NCBI RefSeq assembly: GCF_900169305.1
Contig: NZ_FWDP01000003.1
Span: forward strand, 248,001-312,000
Source of the DNA: Marinilactibacillus piezotolerans
Lineage (GTDB): Bacteria; Bacillota; Bacilli; Lactobacillales; Carnobacteriaceae_A
DNA length: 64,000 nucleotides
Direction of reading: 5' to 3'
This document shows, in pieces, positions 38,831-49,618 of the stretch (its first letter is position 1; every line of letters starts with the position of its first letter). A program made the position numbers and the translations under genes. Below the pieces are notes generated by a model. That model was not told where the DNA came from. It saw nothing but the letters and a program-made list of their open reading frames with translations, and did no database searches.

Positions 38831-40210
38831 TTGGCGATGGAACCATTAGGAGATCGTTTACCTCCACAAAATATTGAAGCGGAACAATCTGTTCTTGGAT
38901 CTGTTTTACTGAATCCAGATGCACTTGTGTCGGCAATGGAATTTATTGAAGCCTCTGACTTTTATCGTCGTTCGCATCAATTGATCTTTCAAGCAATGAT
39001 AGATTTAAGTGAAAAGAATGAAGCGATAGACGTTGTCACGATTGCAGACTTGCTGGAAGCTAAGCACCAGTTAGAAGATATTGGCGGTACACCTTATTTA
39101 GCTGATATTGCAACGACAGTGCCGACAGCGGCCAATGTAGAGTATTACTCTAAGATCGTGGAAGAACGGTCTATACTGCGTCGTTTGATCCAGACAGCTA
39201 CAGAGATTGCCTCAAGGGGATACGAGGAAGCCGGAGATCTTCCGAATTTGCTAGATGAAGCAGAGCGAAGAATTCTAGAAGTTTCTGAAAAAAGAAGCCG
39301 CAGCGGCTTCGTAAATATCGAGACCGTTTTAAGAGAAACAATCAATAACATTGATGAACTTTTTCAAAATGATGAAGAAATTACAGGGATTTCCACTGGC
39401 TACAAAGCATTAGACCAAATGACAGCGGGACTTCATGAAGATGAACTGATTATATTAGCAGCTAGACCAGGTGTGGGGAAAACGGCATTCGCACTGAATG
39501 TTGCCCAGAACATTGGAACAAAAACAGATGAGACAGTAGCTATTTTTAGTTTAGAAATGGGTGCAGAACAGTTGGTTAACCGGATGCTATGTGCTGAAGG
39601 GACCATTAATGCTTCCAACCTTCGAACAGGGCAGCTGACGGAAGAAGAATTCACCAAGCTGTTTGTGGCAATGGGCAGTTTATCTAAGGCTAATATCTTT
39701 ATTGATGATACACCCGGAATCAGGACTGCTGAAATTCGAGCAAAATGCCGTCGTCTTAAACAAGAACGAGGCAGTTTAGGGTTGATTGTGATCGATTACT
39801 TGCAATTGATCGAAGGAACTGGTCGTGAAAGTCGTCAGCAGGAAGTTTCAGAGATTTCTAGACAGCTGAAAAAACTGGCCAAAGAACTTTCTGTACCGGT
39901 TATTGCGCTTTCTCAATTATCTCGTGGGGTAGAACAGCGTCAAGACAAGCGTCCGATTCTAAGCGACTTAAGAGAGTCAGGATCTATTGAGCAAGATGCG
40001 GATATTGTTGCCTTCTTATATCGAGATGATTATTACCGCAGTGAAGAAGACGAAGATGAGCCAGAAGATGCAAATGACAATGTGGTTGAAGTCATTCTGG
40101 AAAAAAACCGTTCTGGAGCTAGAGGAACAGCAAAACTGTTGTTTATCAAAGAATACAATAAATTTTCGTCTTTAAGCTACTATCCGGAAGATCAAATCTC
40201 CGGACCTTAA
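38831..40210 (+). CDS. dnaB: replicative DNA helicase DnaB (DnaC in Bacillus)
   Basis: 459 residues, the hexameric fork helicase. Helical N-terminal domain (about 10-115), linker, RecA-like domain with Walker A ARPGVGKTAFALN (about 212) and Walker B LIVIDYLQLI. The C-terminal arginine and HHH-like motifs are intact. The start is TTG at 38831 or ATG two codons later; AAAGGAAG fits the TTG. Confidence 0.97.
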   Translation: MAMEPLGDRLPPQNIEAEQSVLGSVLLNPDALVSAMEFIEASDFYRRSHQLIFQAMIDLSEKNEAIDVVTIADLLEAKHQLEDIGGTPYLADIATTVPTAANVEYYSKIVEERSILRRLIQTATEIASRGYEEAGDLPNLLDEAERRILEVSEKRSRSGFVNIETVLRETINNIDELFQNDEEITGISTGYKALDQMTAGLHEDELIILAARPGVGKTAFALNVAQNIGTKTDETVAIFSLEMGAEQLVNRMLCAEGTINASNLRTGQLTEEEFTKLFVAMGSLSKANIFIDDTPGIRTAEIRAKCRRLKQERGSLGLIVIDYLQLIEGTGRESRQQEVSEISRQLKKLAKELSVPVIALSQLSRGVEQRQDKRPILSDLRESGSIEQDADIVAFLYRDDYYRSEEDEDEPEDANDNVVEVILEKNRSGARGTAKLLFIKEYNKFSSLSYYPEDQISGP

Positions 40211-40237
40211 AAAACAGCATAAGAGTTATACGAGAAG

Positions 40238-40290
40238 CGACGATTCAAAGCTTGGTTTATCCTGGCTGCGAACCGTCGTTTTTTTTATAA
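40238..40290 (+). terminator. terminator of dnaB
   Basis: CGACGATTC pairs with GAACCGTCG (one mismatch), followed by TTTTTTTTAT. Confidence 0.75.
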
Positions 40291-40301
40291 AAGCAAACCT
40301 T

Positions 40302-40330
40302 TTCATATACGTTTCTTGTACTGGTATACT
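40302..40330 (+). promoter_or_regulatory. promoter of the fructose-type PTS
   Basis: TTCATA (40302-40307) and TATACT (40325-40330) with a 17-bp spacer, about 40 bp before the EIIA gene. No clear operator seen. Confidence 0.5.
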
Positions 40331-40371
40331 TAAAGGTACTTAATTCAGTGCAGTAGGAAAGAAGGGGAAAT

Positions 40372-40854
40372 ATGAAGGAAAAAGAAATTGTTCCATTAGA
40401 GATGTTTGTTCAATTATCTTTTCCAAATGCCAAAAGGAATAAGTTGGCTTTATTCGAAGAAGTTGCCGCAGCAGCAGCCGATCATCTAAAAGACTCTGTT
40501 AGTGCCGCAGCAATAGTCAGTGGCCTGAAAGAAAGAGAGGCTTTAAGTACAACGGGGTTTGGTAATGGGTTTGCGATTCCTCATGGAAAAATTGCTGGGC
40601 TGCAGTATCCGATGCTGGCAGTGTTCCGATTGAAAAATCCTATAGATTGGGAAGCCTTAGATGATCAGATGGTTTCTCACTTATTCATAATATTGGTTCC
40701 GGAAAATGATGCAGAACAGACCCATTTAAAACTATTATCTAAATTATCATATGAATTGGTAAATCAAGAAGTACAAGAGCAGATCCGGCAGATAAAAAAT
40801 GAAGCTGAAATGACAAAATGGATCGAATCGGTTTTTCAAAATGAAGAAAAGTGA
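40372..40854 (+). CDS. PTS fructose-family EIIA component
   Basis: 160 residues, EIIA of the fructose/mannitol family (PTS_EIIA_2). The phosphorylated His is residue 71 in GFGNGFAIPHGK. It transfers phosphate from HPr to the EIIB encoded 12 bp downstream. EIIA, EIIB and EIIC are three separate genes here rather than one fused FruA. No 1-phosphofructokinase or regulator gene is adjacent, so the sugar is uncertain. Confidence 0.9.
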   Translation: MKEKEIVPLEMFVQLSFPNAKRNKLALFEEVAAAAADHLKDSVSAAAIVSGLKEREALSTTGFGNGFAIPHGKIAGLQYPMLAVFRLKNPIDWEALDDQMVSHLFIILVPENDAEQTHLKLLSKLSYELVNQEVQEQIRQIKNEAEMTKWIESVFQNEEK

Positions 40855-40866
40855 GGAGAATGCAGG

Positions 40867-41178
40867 ATGAATATCATAGCAGTAACAGCTTGCGCAACAG
40901 GGGTCGCACATACCTTTATGGCTAAGCGAACGCTAGAGGAAGCAGCTAAAAAAAGAGGGCACCAGATTAAAGTAGAAACGCAGGGAGCAACAGGGATAGA
41001 AGACGAATTGACACAAAAAGAAGTGAATGAAGCGGATATTCTGATTCTAGCTGTTGAAGTAGGGATTGCTAAAAAAGAACGATTTGAAAAAATCAAGAAA
41101 GTCGAGATTCCTATCAGCACAGCCATTAAGAATGCAGACGGATTGATTCAGAAAATTGAAGAAAAATTGCATCAGTAA
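40867..41178 (+). CDS. PTS fructose-family EIIB component
   Basis: 103 residues, PTS_EIIB fructose type. It starts MNIIAVTACATGVAHTFMA with the phospho-Cys at residue 9. Middle gene of the three; GAGGAG precedes the ATG. It receives phosphate from EIIA and gives it to the sugar bound by EIIC. Confidence 0.93.
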   Translation: MNIIAVTACATGVAHTFMAKRTLEEAAKKRGHQIKVETQGATGIEDELTQKEVNEADILILAVEVGIAKKERFEKIKKVEIPISTAIKNADGLIQKIEEKLHQ

Positions 41179-41198
41179 AGAAAGCGGGGAGAAAGAGA

Positions 41199-42269
41199 AT
41201 GAGAAAATTTCAACAGGCTTTGATGACAGGTGTTTCTTATATGCTGCCGTTTATTGTGTTTGCTGGAATGACGATTGCAGTGACGGAAATGGTCCTTCAA
41301 TACATACAAGCAGACAGTGCCAGCATGACCGCTCTGAACGGATTTGCATGGGTTATGATCGATATGATTCCAGCTGTGTTTGCGGCTTATATGGCTTATG
41401 CAATCGGCGATAAAGCAGCCATTGCGCCTGGATTCATTGGCGGGTATATTGCAGCTCATCCTACCATTGAAAATACGTCAGCCAGCGGATTCTTGGGTGC
41501 GATTATTGCAGGAGCAATTGCCGGATATGTCGTACGCTGGTTCAGAAAAGTTCCTGTTCCGGAATTTATGGAATCCATCAAGAAAACGTTGTTTATTCCA
41601 GTGCTGACGGGCTGGCTGCTTTACGTCATTATGGCTTATCCAGTTGCCATTACAATTGGAGCTTTAAATGACCTGATTATTGAAAGTCTGATTCATTTAT
41701 CTGAAGCGCCTCAGTATGCATTCTTACTCGGTGCAATCTTAAGTGCCATGTGTGCATTTGATATGGGAGGACCACTAAATAAAATTGCTATTACATTTGT
41801 ATTTGCATTATGGAATGACCCGAGCGGTATCGGATTTCAAGTAAATGCGGCTGTTTTTCCCGGGATAATGGTGCCGGCATTATCTGTTGGCATCGCTGCG
41901 CTGATCTCAAAATCCAAGTTCAGTGAAGCAGAAATCAAAATGGCACCCGGAGCGATTCTATCCGGATTGGTCGGCATCACGGAAGCGGCGCTGCCTTACG
42001 CCTTTCAGGATCCGTTACGGGTTATTGGACCAAATATGATCGGCGCTGGTATCGGAGGGGCGATTATGATGGCTTTCAATGTTTCTACAGCCGGCGTTTC
42101 AGGTGTCTTCGGTTTGCCGATGGCTAGTAATCTATATATATTTGTGCTGGCTGTTGTTGTCGGGGTTGCCGTTTCAGTAGGTCTGCAAGTCATTGTCAGA
42201 AAGCCGCATTCACAAAAAGAGGAGTCTGCAGCACAGGAAGAAGATTTTGACTTTGATATTACAATGTAA
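41199..42269 (+). CDS. PTS fructose-family EIIC permease
   Basis: 356 residues with about nine to ten membrane helices. Family motifs are visible near APGFIGGYIAAHP and GGPLNKIA, followed by GITEAALPYAF (conserved GITE). It translocates a fructose-like sugar or polyol. A hydrophilic acidic tail ends the protein. GGGGAG precedes the ATG, 20 bp after EIIB. Confidence 0.92.
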   Translation: MRKFQQALMTGVSYMLPFIVFAGMTIAVTEMVLQYIQADSASMTALNGFAWVMIDMIPAVFAAYMAYAIGDKAAIAPGFIGGYIAAHPTIENTSASGFLGAIIAGAIAGYVVRWFRKVPVPEFMESIKKTLFIPVLTGWLLYVIMAYPVAITIGALNDLIIESLIHLSEAPQYAFLLGAILSAMCAFDMGGPLNKIAITFVFALWNDPSGIGFQVNAAVFPGIMVPALSVGIAALISKSKFSEAEIKMAPGAILSGLVGITEAALPYAFQDPLRVIGPNMIGAGIGGAIMMAFNVSTAGVSGVFGLPMASNLYIFVLAVVVGVAVSVGLQVIVRKPHSQKEESAAQEEDFDFDITM

Positions 42270-42378
42270 TCTGCTGATGGAAGAAAGAGAAATCTGTAAT
42301 AAGGTCTTTTATTGTAATAGATATATGGTAGAATAGAATTTGTTAAATCAGCAAATAAATTGATGCGAGAATAGAGTA

Positions 42379-42481
42379 GGGGGTTGCCTCCATTTAAAAC
42401 AAATGGGTTGAATAGATAGAATAGTCGATATTCTGTCTTTGTATCAACATTTGTGACTTGAATGGCGGGGACTCCCTTTTT
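42379..42481 (+). ncRNA. structured purA leader with terminator-like end, unassigned
   Basis: The 250-bp gap before purA has a -10-like TAGAAT near 42331-42336, then a long foldable leader. GGGGG (42379-42383) can pair with CTCCC (42472-42476) and GCC (42386-42388) with GGC (42464-42466). They enclose ACAAATG(gg)TTGA pairing with TCAACATTTGT (42444-42454), with an inner GAATA/TATTC hairpin. TTTTT follows directly. The layout suggests a cis-regulatory RNA ending in an intrinsic terminator. It matches no riboswitch class I can name. Confidence 0.45.
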
Positions 42482-42510
42482 AAATAGCATCATTAAAAAT
42501 TTTTAGATGA

Positions 42511-43815
<1,305 letters not shown>

Positions 43816-43841
43816 TCTGTCCGTATTTATTTAAATCAAGC

Positions 43842-43887
43842 AAAAAGGCATTCTTTTCCCAAAGCAGGGAAGAGAATGCCTTTTTTA
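43842..43887. terminator. bidirectional terminator of purA and ktrA
   Basis: AAAAAGGCATTC(TTTT)CCC pairs with GGG(AAGA)GAATGCCTTTTTT around a short loop, between convergent genes. Confidence 0.85.
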
Positions 43888-43897
43888 GTAGATACAA

Positions 43898-44566
43898 TTA
43901 CTTTAATTGATTGGTGTAATCTAAATGCTCGAAGGTATGCGGTTCGCCGATTGCTACCAGCATACTATTTGGAGCAATTTTCTCATCAGGAGCAATGTTG
44001 ACTTGCAATTTTGCACCCTCTGAATTTTTCATTCCGATGACGTTGATGCTGTATTTATTTCGCAGGTCTAATTCCACAAGTGATTTCCCGACCCATTCTT
44101 TTGGTGTCAGGAACTCAATGATGGCATTGTCATCGTCCAGTTCAATGACATCCAAGATTTTATTCCGCATGATATTACGGGCAACTCTGTCTCCCATTTC
44201 TTTTTCGGGACGTATGATTTCATGAGCGCCGACTTCAAGCAGGATTTCTTTATGCACCTTATTTTTAGCTTTAGCAATGATGCGCTTAATGCCGAGTTTT
44301 TTGCAGTTCAAGACGGCTAAGACACTGGCTTCCAAGTTAGATCCGGTTCCGACAACGGCGGTATCGCATTTTTCGAAGCCGATACTTCTCAGCAGATCAA
44401 TATCCGTAATATCTCCTTGGACGCCTTGAACAACATATTCTTCAACACGATTGACATCTACTAAATCTCTGTCAATGGCGATAACATCAAAATAGTGCTC
44501 GCCTAATTCTTTAGCGATCGTAGAGCCGAATACTCCCAGCCCTAGTACTCCCACAACTTTATTCAA
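43898..44566 (-). CDS. ktrA: potassium uptake regulatory subunit KtrA (TrkA family)
   Basis: 222 residues, a cytoplasmic RCK protein that gates KtrB. RCK_N with GVLGLGVFGSTIAKEL (dinucleotide binding, about 5-20) and RCK_C (about 135-220), the domain that binds c-di-AMP in relatives. TTG start at 44566 after AGGAGAG, 12 bp after ktrB. GdpP, which removes c-di-AMP, is encoded 6 kb away. Confidence 0.92.
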   Translation of the reverse strand: MNKVVGVLGLGVFGSTIAKELGEHYFDVIAIDRDLVDVNRVEEYVVQGVQGDITDIDLLRSIGFEKCDTAVVGTGSNLEASVLAVLNCKKLGIKRIIAKAKNKVHKEILLEVGAHEIIRPEKEMGDRVARNIMRNKILDVIELDDDNAIIEFLTPKEWVGKSLVELDLRNKYSINVIGMKNSEGAKLQVNIAPDEKIAPNSMLVAIGEPHTFEHLDYTNQLK

Positions 44567-44578
44567 TAGTGTTCTCTC

Positions 44579-45967
44579 CTAACCAATTAGAATGTTTCCT
44601 GTTGCATATCTTTTATTTTTGTGTGTTCTGTCAGACAACCCAAGGGCTGTGAAGATGGTGATTGGACCAAGTCGTCCGATGAACATCAAACACATAATGA
44701 CTGTTTGGCTGCCTTTAGATAATAAAGGTGTCAAGTCAGCAGATAGACCAACTGTTCCTAAAGCAGAAACAGATTCGAAGAATAGATACTGCATCGGAAC
44801 ACTTTCATCGAAAATGGCCATTAAAGACATACCGACAAAAACAATACTGATAAACATTACAACGATAACCAAGGCTCTTTGAACAATTTCTGTATCGATG
44901 GTTCTCTTTTGATAGTGAACATATCTTTGGCCAGTAATTTCGGCCCAGATCAGTTTCACCACAAGGGCTACTGTAGACGTTTTGGCACCACCTGCTGTAC
45001 CGCCGGGAGATCCGCCGATAAACATGAAGACTGTCATAAACAGAATAGTAAACAAGTGAAGATCAGGATAACCTACAGTACCAAATCCTGCTGTACGCAG
45101 CGTTACAGCTTGGAAAAAGGTCGCCTGAAGCTTGTCGAAGAGTCCCATTTCACCCAGCGTTGCCGAATTGTTCCATTCAGAAAAATAAAATAATGCCATA
45201 GCAGCTATGATCAGACCCGCTGTCCAGTTGATGACCAAGCGAGTATGCAGCTTCAATCTTCTGTAGCGGCCCTTCAGTTCCACCCAGTTGCGAACAGAAA
45301 TGAGCGACTTGAAATTTTTAGCCACATCGAACCAGACTGAGAATCCAATACCTCCGACAATAATCAACAAGGGAATCACTGTATTGACGATAGGAGAATC
45401 TACAAAGGCTTGCAGACTGGTTGATCCTAAGTTATCAAAGCCTGCATTATTGAACGCGGAGATGGATAGGAAAATGGAAGTAAACAACCCTTTAGCCCAT
45501 CCAAACAAAGGAACGAAGTAAAAGGTCAGGAAAAAAGCACCGATTCCTTCTATAACAAAGGTATATTTGACCACAGAGAGCAGGAAATTACGGAAGTTGA
45601 CCATATCTCCTCTATTGAGTGCTTGCTGCAGTGTAACTTCATCTTTCATACTGACACGTCGACCGAGCTGCATGACGATCGTTGCAACGATCGTAATCAA
45701 CCCTAGACCACCTAATTTGATCAAAACGAGTCCGATGATTTGTCCAAACAGGTTATAAGTATCAGCTAATGGTTCAGTAAATAGTCCCGTAACACATACC
45801 ATAGATACTGCTGTAAAGAGATGATCAAAGTATGTTGCATTAGAACTTTCAAGCTGGCTAAAAGGTAAAGCCAGAACAAGCGATCCGCTTAAAATAACCA
45901 CAGCAAAACTTAGCAGGATTTTAAGTGGAACAGGTAAAAGTGAAAAGCGATTTAACAACCGTCTCAT
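44579..45967 (-). CDS. ktrB: potassium uptake channel KtrB (TrkH family)
   Basis: 462 residues, the ion-translocating subunit of the Na+- or H+-linked Ktr system. Four pore repeats; filter-like segments include VCVTGLF, AFNNAGF, LRTAGFGTVGY and SALGTVGLS. It is the first gene of the ktrBA operon. Upstream, 45968-46171 holds AT-rich DNA in which I see no riboswitch of the ydaO type. Confidence 0.92.
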   Translation of the reverse strand: MRRLLNRFSLLPVPLKILLSFAVVILSGSLVLALPFSQLESSNATYFDHLFTAVSMVCVTGLFTEPLADTYNLFGQIIGLVLIKLGGLGLITIVATIVMQLGRRVSMKDEVTLQQALNRGDMVNFRNFLLSVVKYTFVIEGIGAFFLTFYFVPLFGWAKGLFTSIFLSISAFNNAGFDNLGSTSLQAFVDSPIVNTVIPLLIIVGGIGFSVWFDVAKNFKSLISVRNWVELKGRYRRLKLHTRLVINWTAGLIIAAMALFYFSEWNNSATLGEMGLFDKLQATFFQAVTLRTAGFGTVGYPDLHLFTILFMTVFMFIGGSPGGTAGGAKTSTVALVVKLIWAEITGQRYVHYQKRTIDTEIVQRALVIVVMFISIVFVGMSLMAIFDESVPMQYLFFESVSALGTVGLSADLTPLLSKGSQTVIMCLMFIGRLGPITIFTALGLSDRTHKNKRYATGNILIG

Positions 45968-46171
45968 ACAAATATTAATCCTTTCTAAAACTATAAAAAA
46001 TCAATACATAGATTGTATATCTAGAATACTGAAAATACAAGGAATTTAGACAAAAACGCCATGGCTCATCCGCGTATGTGAATAAGGATTTTCACAATTA
46101 GCTGCAAGAAAAATAGACAGACTTGAAACAGGAACCGAAATAGGCACAGTAAGGCGTTCCAGTTGTTTCTT

Positions 46172-46200
46172 TTCGACGGGAACGATAAACTATTTATGAT
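46172..46200 (+). promoter_or_regulatory. promoter of the alpha-amylase gene
   Basis: TTCGAC (46172-46177) and TATGAT (46195-46200) with a 17-bp spacer, about 40 bp before the start codon. Confidence 0.6.
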
Positions 46201-46242
46201 ACAGTGTCTTGTCTAGGGCATTGAATGTAGGAGGAGAAAAGT

Positions 46243-47700
46243 ATGGCATATAATGGAACTATGATGCAGTATTTTGAATGGGATTTAGAGAATGATGGAA
46301 CGCATTGGAAGAAACTAAAAGCAGAAGCTGAACACTTGCAAGAAATCGGTGTGACAGCAGTATGGATTCCACCTTGCTTTAAATCAGTGAGCCAAGAGGA
46401 CGTTGGTTACGGGATTTATGACCTGTATGATCTTGGTGAATTTGATCAGAAAGGCACGGTCCGAACGAAATACGGAACCAAAGAAGAACTGCTTGATGCG
46501 ATTCAAACCCTTCAGGATAAGGGCATCCAAGTATATGCGGATGTGGTATTAAACCACAAAGGCGGTGCAGATGGTAAAGAAAAATTCTGGGCTGTTGCTG
46601 TCAATGAAGAGAATCGACATGAAGAAATTGAAGATCCAAAAGAAATCGAATCCTGGACTTACTTTAATTTTCCAGGCAGGAACGGCAAGTATTCAGACTT
46701 TGAATGGCACTGGTACCATTTTTCAGGCGTTTCAGATGATGAGTTAACGGGAGTACAAGGAATTTATCGAATAGAGGGAGAAGGAAAAGGCTGGGCTCCG
46801 GATGAGCATGTTTCCACTGAGTTCGGCAACTTTGACTACTTGATGTTCGCAGATATCGATTACAATCATCCAGAAGTGATTGAAGAAACAAAAAAATGGA
46901 TCAAATGGTTTGTTAAAGAGACAGGTATTGACGGAATCAGATTGGATGCTGTGAAGCATATTGACCGTATGTTCATGAAAGACCTGATTGAAGAGGTACG
47001 CTCAGAATTTGGAGAGGATTTTTTCTTTGTAGCAGAGTACTGGCATCAACGGTATAAATACTTGGAAGAGTATTTAGAAGATCAGGAATATAATATCTCG
47101 ATGATGGACGTAAGATTCCATTACGCACTCCATGAAGCTTCACAGCAGAAGACAGATTATGATCTGAGAAAGCTGTTTGACGGAACCTTGTATAAGAAAA
47201 ATGCTGAACAAGCCGTTACGTTTGTAGAGAATCATGATTCTCAACCAGGTCAATCGCTGGAGTCTTATGTAGAGCCGTGGTTCAAGCCGTTGGCATACGG
47301 TATTGTATTGCTCAGTTCGTACGGGTACCCTTGTCTGTTCTACAGCGACTATTATGGATTCAATGGAGATGTCGATTATGAAGGCTGTCCAGAAGTGATT
47401 GAGAAGCTGATGCATATCCGTACAGAGTATGCTTATGGAAAACAGCATAATTACTTGGATCACGCTACTTGTATAGGCTTTACTCGCACAGGAGATGATG
47501 AACATCCAGAAGGGTGTGCAGTCGTCATTTCCAGTGGAGAAGAAGGATTCAAAGAAATGAATGTCGGATCACTGCATGCAGGCGAACACTATATTGACTA
47601 TATGGGCAACCGAGAAGAAGAGATTGAGATTGATGAAAACGGTCAAGCCGTATTCCCGGTAAATGCAGAGTCGATTTCTGTTTGGATTCCTAAAAAATAA
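46243..47700 (+). CDS. cytoplasmic alpha-amylase (GH13)
   Basis: 485 residues, GH13, probably subfamily 5 (the AmyA/AmyS type). It hydrolyses alpha-1,4-glucans. It starts directly with NGTMMQYFEWDLENDGTHW and has no signal peptide, so it acts on intracellular glucans or maltodextrins. Catalytic motifs: DVVLNHK, GIRLDAVKHI (nucleophile Asp), FVAEYW (acid Glu), VENHDSQ. GGAGGAG precedes the ATG. It stands alone; no glycogen or maltose genes are nearby. Confidence 0.92.
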   Translation: MAYNGTMMQYFEWDLENDGTHWKKLKAEAEHLQEIGVTAVWIPPCFKSVSQEDVGYGIYDLYDLGEFDQKGTVRTKYGTKEELLDAIQTLQDKGIQVYADVVLNHKGGADGKEKFWAVAVNEENRHEEIEDPKEIESWTYFNFPGRNGKYSDFEWHWYHFSGVSDDELTGVQGIYRIEGEGKGWAPDEHVSTEFGNFDYLMFADIDYNHPEVIEETKKWIKWFVKETGIDGIRLDAVKHIDRMFMKDLIEEVRSEFGEDFFFVAEYWHQRYKYLEEYLEDQEYNISMMDVRFHYALHEASQQKTDYDLRKLFDGTLYKKNAEQAVTFVENHDSQPGQSLESYVEPWFKPLAYGIVLLSSYGYPCLFYSDYYGFNGDVDYEGCPEVIEKLMHIRTEYAYGKQHNYLDHATCIGFTRTGDDEHPEGCAVVISSGEEGFKEMNVGSLHAGEHYIDYMGNREEEIEIDENGQAVFPVNAESISVWIPKK

Positions 47701-47703
47701 AAG

Positions 47704-47748
47704 AAAAAAGCTCCGAGAAGACTTTTACATCTTCTCGGAGCTTTTCAT
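47704..47748. terminator. bidirectional terminator
   Basis: AAAAAGCTCCGAGAAGA pairs with TCTTCTCGGAGCTTTT across a 10-nt loop, between the convergent amylase and YtxH genes. Confidence 0.85.
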
Positions 47749-47759
47749 TTAGAAATCTA

Positions 47760-48299
47760 TTATCGATCATTTGGATTTACTTTTAAAGAAGCATCTGATT
47801 CATCAGGCAAATTGTCTTCATTCAATTTAAAGTCTTGATTATTTGAAAGATAGTTATCATGCAGTGCTTCGTCTACTTGATCTTTAGGAATGGCTTGGTC
47901 TTCGTTCGGCTCAAGCGGAGTTCCTTTTACATCACCTAATTGCTCATCGTCATAAACAGAATGAGAAGCATCAGCTGGGTCAACAACTGTCTCTGTATGA
48001 GCAGCAGACTGTTTCTGAGCCAATTCTCTTTCGATTTCTTCAATCGTTTTGTTCAATTGAGCTTGTTTTGCATCCATTTCGTCTTGTTCAGCTTGTAATT
48101 CGCGGTCAGCTTCTACGTAAGACTCTCTGAAATCATCAATCAGCTGCTGAGCTTTTTCCCCGCTTGAATCTTTTAATTTCGTTGCTTCACTTTTCAGATC
48201 TTTGCGGAACTGATCTCCTGATTTTGGAGCAAATAACAATGCTGCGAATGCTGAAGCAGCACTCAGTAATACGGCTTTAGTTAGACTGACTTTTGGCAT
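47760..48299 (-). CDS. YtxH domain-containing protein
   Basis: 179 residues. A short hydrophobic segment (about 7-24, ending FAPKSGDQFRKDL, the YtxH/GvpP signature LFAPKSG) is followed by an amphipathic coiled-coil-like region and a highly acidic, disordered tail. It is likely membrane-anchored in stress or envelope adaptation; precise role unknown. It lies 28 bp after the DUF948 gene, the usual pairing in lactic acid bacteria. Confidence 0.8.
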   Translation of the reverse strand: MPKVSLTKAVLLSAASAFAALLFAPKSGDQFRKDLKSEATKLKDSSGEKAQQLIDDFRESYVEADRELQAEQDEMDAKQAQLNKTIEEIERELAQKQSAAHTETVVDPADASHSVYDDEQLGDVKGTPLEPNEDQAIPKDQVDEALHDNYLSNNQDFKLNEDNLPDESDASLKVNPNDR

Positions 48300-48327
48300 A
48301 ATGTAGATCTCCCTTCAAATTTTTGCT

Positions 48328-48771
48328 TTATTGTTGTGCTCTTGCTTTTTGTTTCTGAGCCGTTCGTTTAAACGCCAGCTTGAACGTTTTAGCGAGTAAT
48401 GGTCCTTCTGTTTTCAATTCATCAGCAGCGTTCTGAGCAATCCCTTTTGAATATTCACCACTGTGTTCTTTTAGAGTAGTCAAAGAATCACCTAAACTAG
48501 AAGCATGATCGGATAACTCATTGAATCGCTGCATTTTGATCATAGATACTTTCTGCAGATCTTGTGCACGTTCCATGATATGATTGACTTTTTTCTGGAT
48601 TGCGTCTGCTTCTCCAGAGAAATGATCGATCCGGTCTTGAACAGTCGCTTGCGTTTCCTTGAAGTGCTTTAGTGTCGGCTTCACTTTAATGAATGCTACC
48701 ACTCCGCCGATAATTAATACGAGCAGTGCTGCAACAACGATCACTAATGCAATAATATATGCTAATGACAT
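48328..48771 (-). CDS. DUF948 domain-containing membrane protein
   Basis: About 147 residues from the ATG at 48771, which follows AAAGGAGGG; an in-frame upstream start would lack a site. One membrane helix (about 4-26), then an extended coiled-coil (DUF948) reaching the end. It forms an operon with the YtxH gene. Function unknown; the pairing and anchors suggest a shared envelope role. Confidence 0.8.
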   Translation of the reverse strand: MSLAYIIALVIVVAALLVLIIGGVVAFIKVKPTLKHFKETQATVQDRIDHFSGEADAIQKKVNHIMERAQDLQKVSMIKMQRFNELSDHASSLGDSLTTLKEHSGEYSKGIAQNAADELKTEGPLLAKTFKLAFKRTAQKQKARAQQ

Positions 48772-48964
48772 TGAAGTCCCTCCTTTGCTTTTCACTGTTA
48801 GTTCATCGTGATCTATAATGATAGAATACCATGAACACCAACTTAGCAACAAACAGAAGCTTCGATTTAAAAGATATTGCTTGAAATGGCTTTAATTGTT
48901 AGAATAGTAGCAACATCAACGACTGCCTATATTAAAACAGCAGCGGACGGCAAAGGAGAAAATA

Positions 48965-49486
48965 ATGGAAGAAAAGAGAACGAAGGATTCTGAAATCGAG
49001 ATAGGGAATAAAGAGGATGTTCAGCATAAGTTAACACTGTATGCTGTTGCAGACGGAGAAGTCTTATCGATCGAAGAGGTTCCAGATGAAATCTTTGCTC
49101 AAAAAATGATTGGAGAAGGATTTGCAATCAAACCTACTTCACAAACTGTTGTTGCACCGATAAAAGGCAAATTGATAGAAGTTGCCGACGCCAAACATGC
49201 CTATTATATTGAAACAGCTGAAGGGATCAAAATATTGATTCATATTGGAATCGATACGCTTTTACTAAATGGAGAAGGATTTTCTACTCAGCGGGAAAAA
49301 GATGATGAAGTGGATAAAGGCGACAGTCTAGTGACATTCGATGAAGATTTCATCGTCGGAAAAGGATACAATCCTATTATTTCTGTAATCGTACTGGATG
49401 ATCAGGCAATTGAAATGAAGCAGACACTGTTCTCTGCTGATCAAGCCGTTGCAGGTGAAACGGTCGCTTTAGAAATCGAGCTTTAA
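48965..49486 (+). CDS. crr: orphan PTS EIIA(Glc) component
   Basis: 173 residues, EIIA of the glucose family (PTS_EIIA_1) with an N-terminal extension of about 22 residues. Both key histidines are present: His 78 in ADAKHAYYI and His 93, the phosphorylation site, in KILIHIGIDT. AAAGGAG precedes the ATG. As a free-standing EIIA it can phosphorylate EIIBC proteins lacking their own EIIA, such as TreP in this window; this partnership is an inference. The symbol crr follows the enteric naming. Confidence 0.88.
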   Translation: MEEKRTKDSEIEIGNKEDVQHKLTLYAVADGEVLSIEEVPDEIFAQKMIGEGFAIKPTSQTVVAPIKGKLIEVADAKHAYYIETAEGIKILIHIGIDTLLLNGEGFSTQREKDDEVDKGDSLVTFDEDFIVGKGYNPIISVIVLDDQAIEMKQTLFSADQAVAGETVALEIEL

Positions 49487-49526
49487 ACAGTAGACTATAA
49501 GAGCCTAACGTTCCTTAAGTGAAAAA

Positions 49527-49555
49527 TTGAACCTGATTCATAGGTAAGGTATAAT
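49527..49555 (+). promoter_or_regulatory. promoter of walRK
   Basis: TTGAAC (49527-49532) and TATAAT (49550-49555) with a 17-bp spacer, 64 bp before walR. Confidence 0.7.
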
Positions 49556-49618
49556 TAACATAATCTATATAACAAGACATAATGATTAAAAAAACATGTT
49601 TCTGAGGAGGAACATCAC

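Noticed and set aside
45968-46171. possible ydaO (c-di-AMP) riboswitch ahead of ktrB
   Set aside because: The known conserved segments are not present and the sequence on the minus strand is mostly AT-rich without a clear multi-stem fold.
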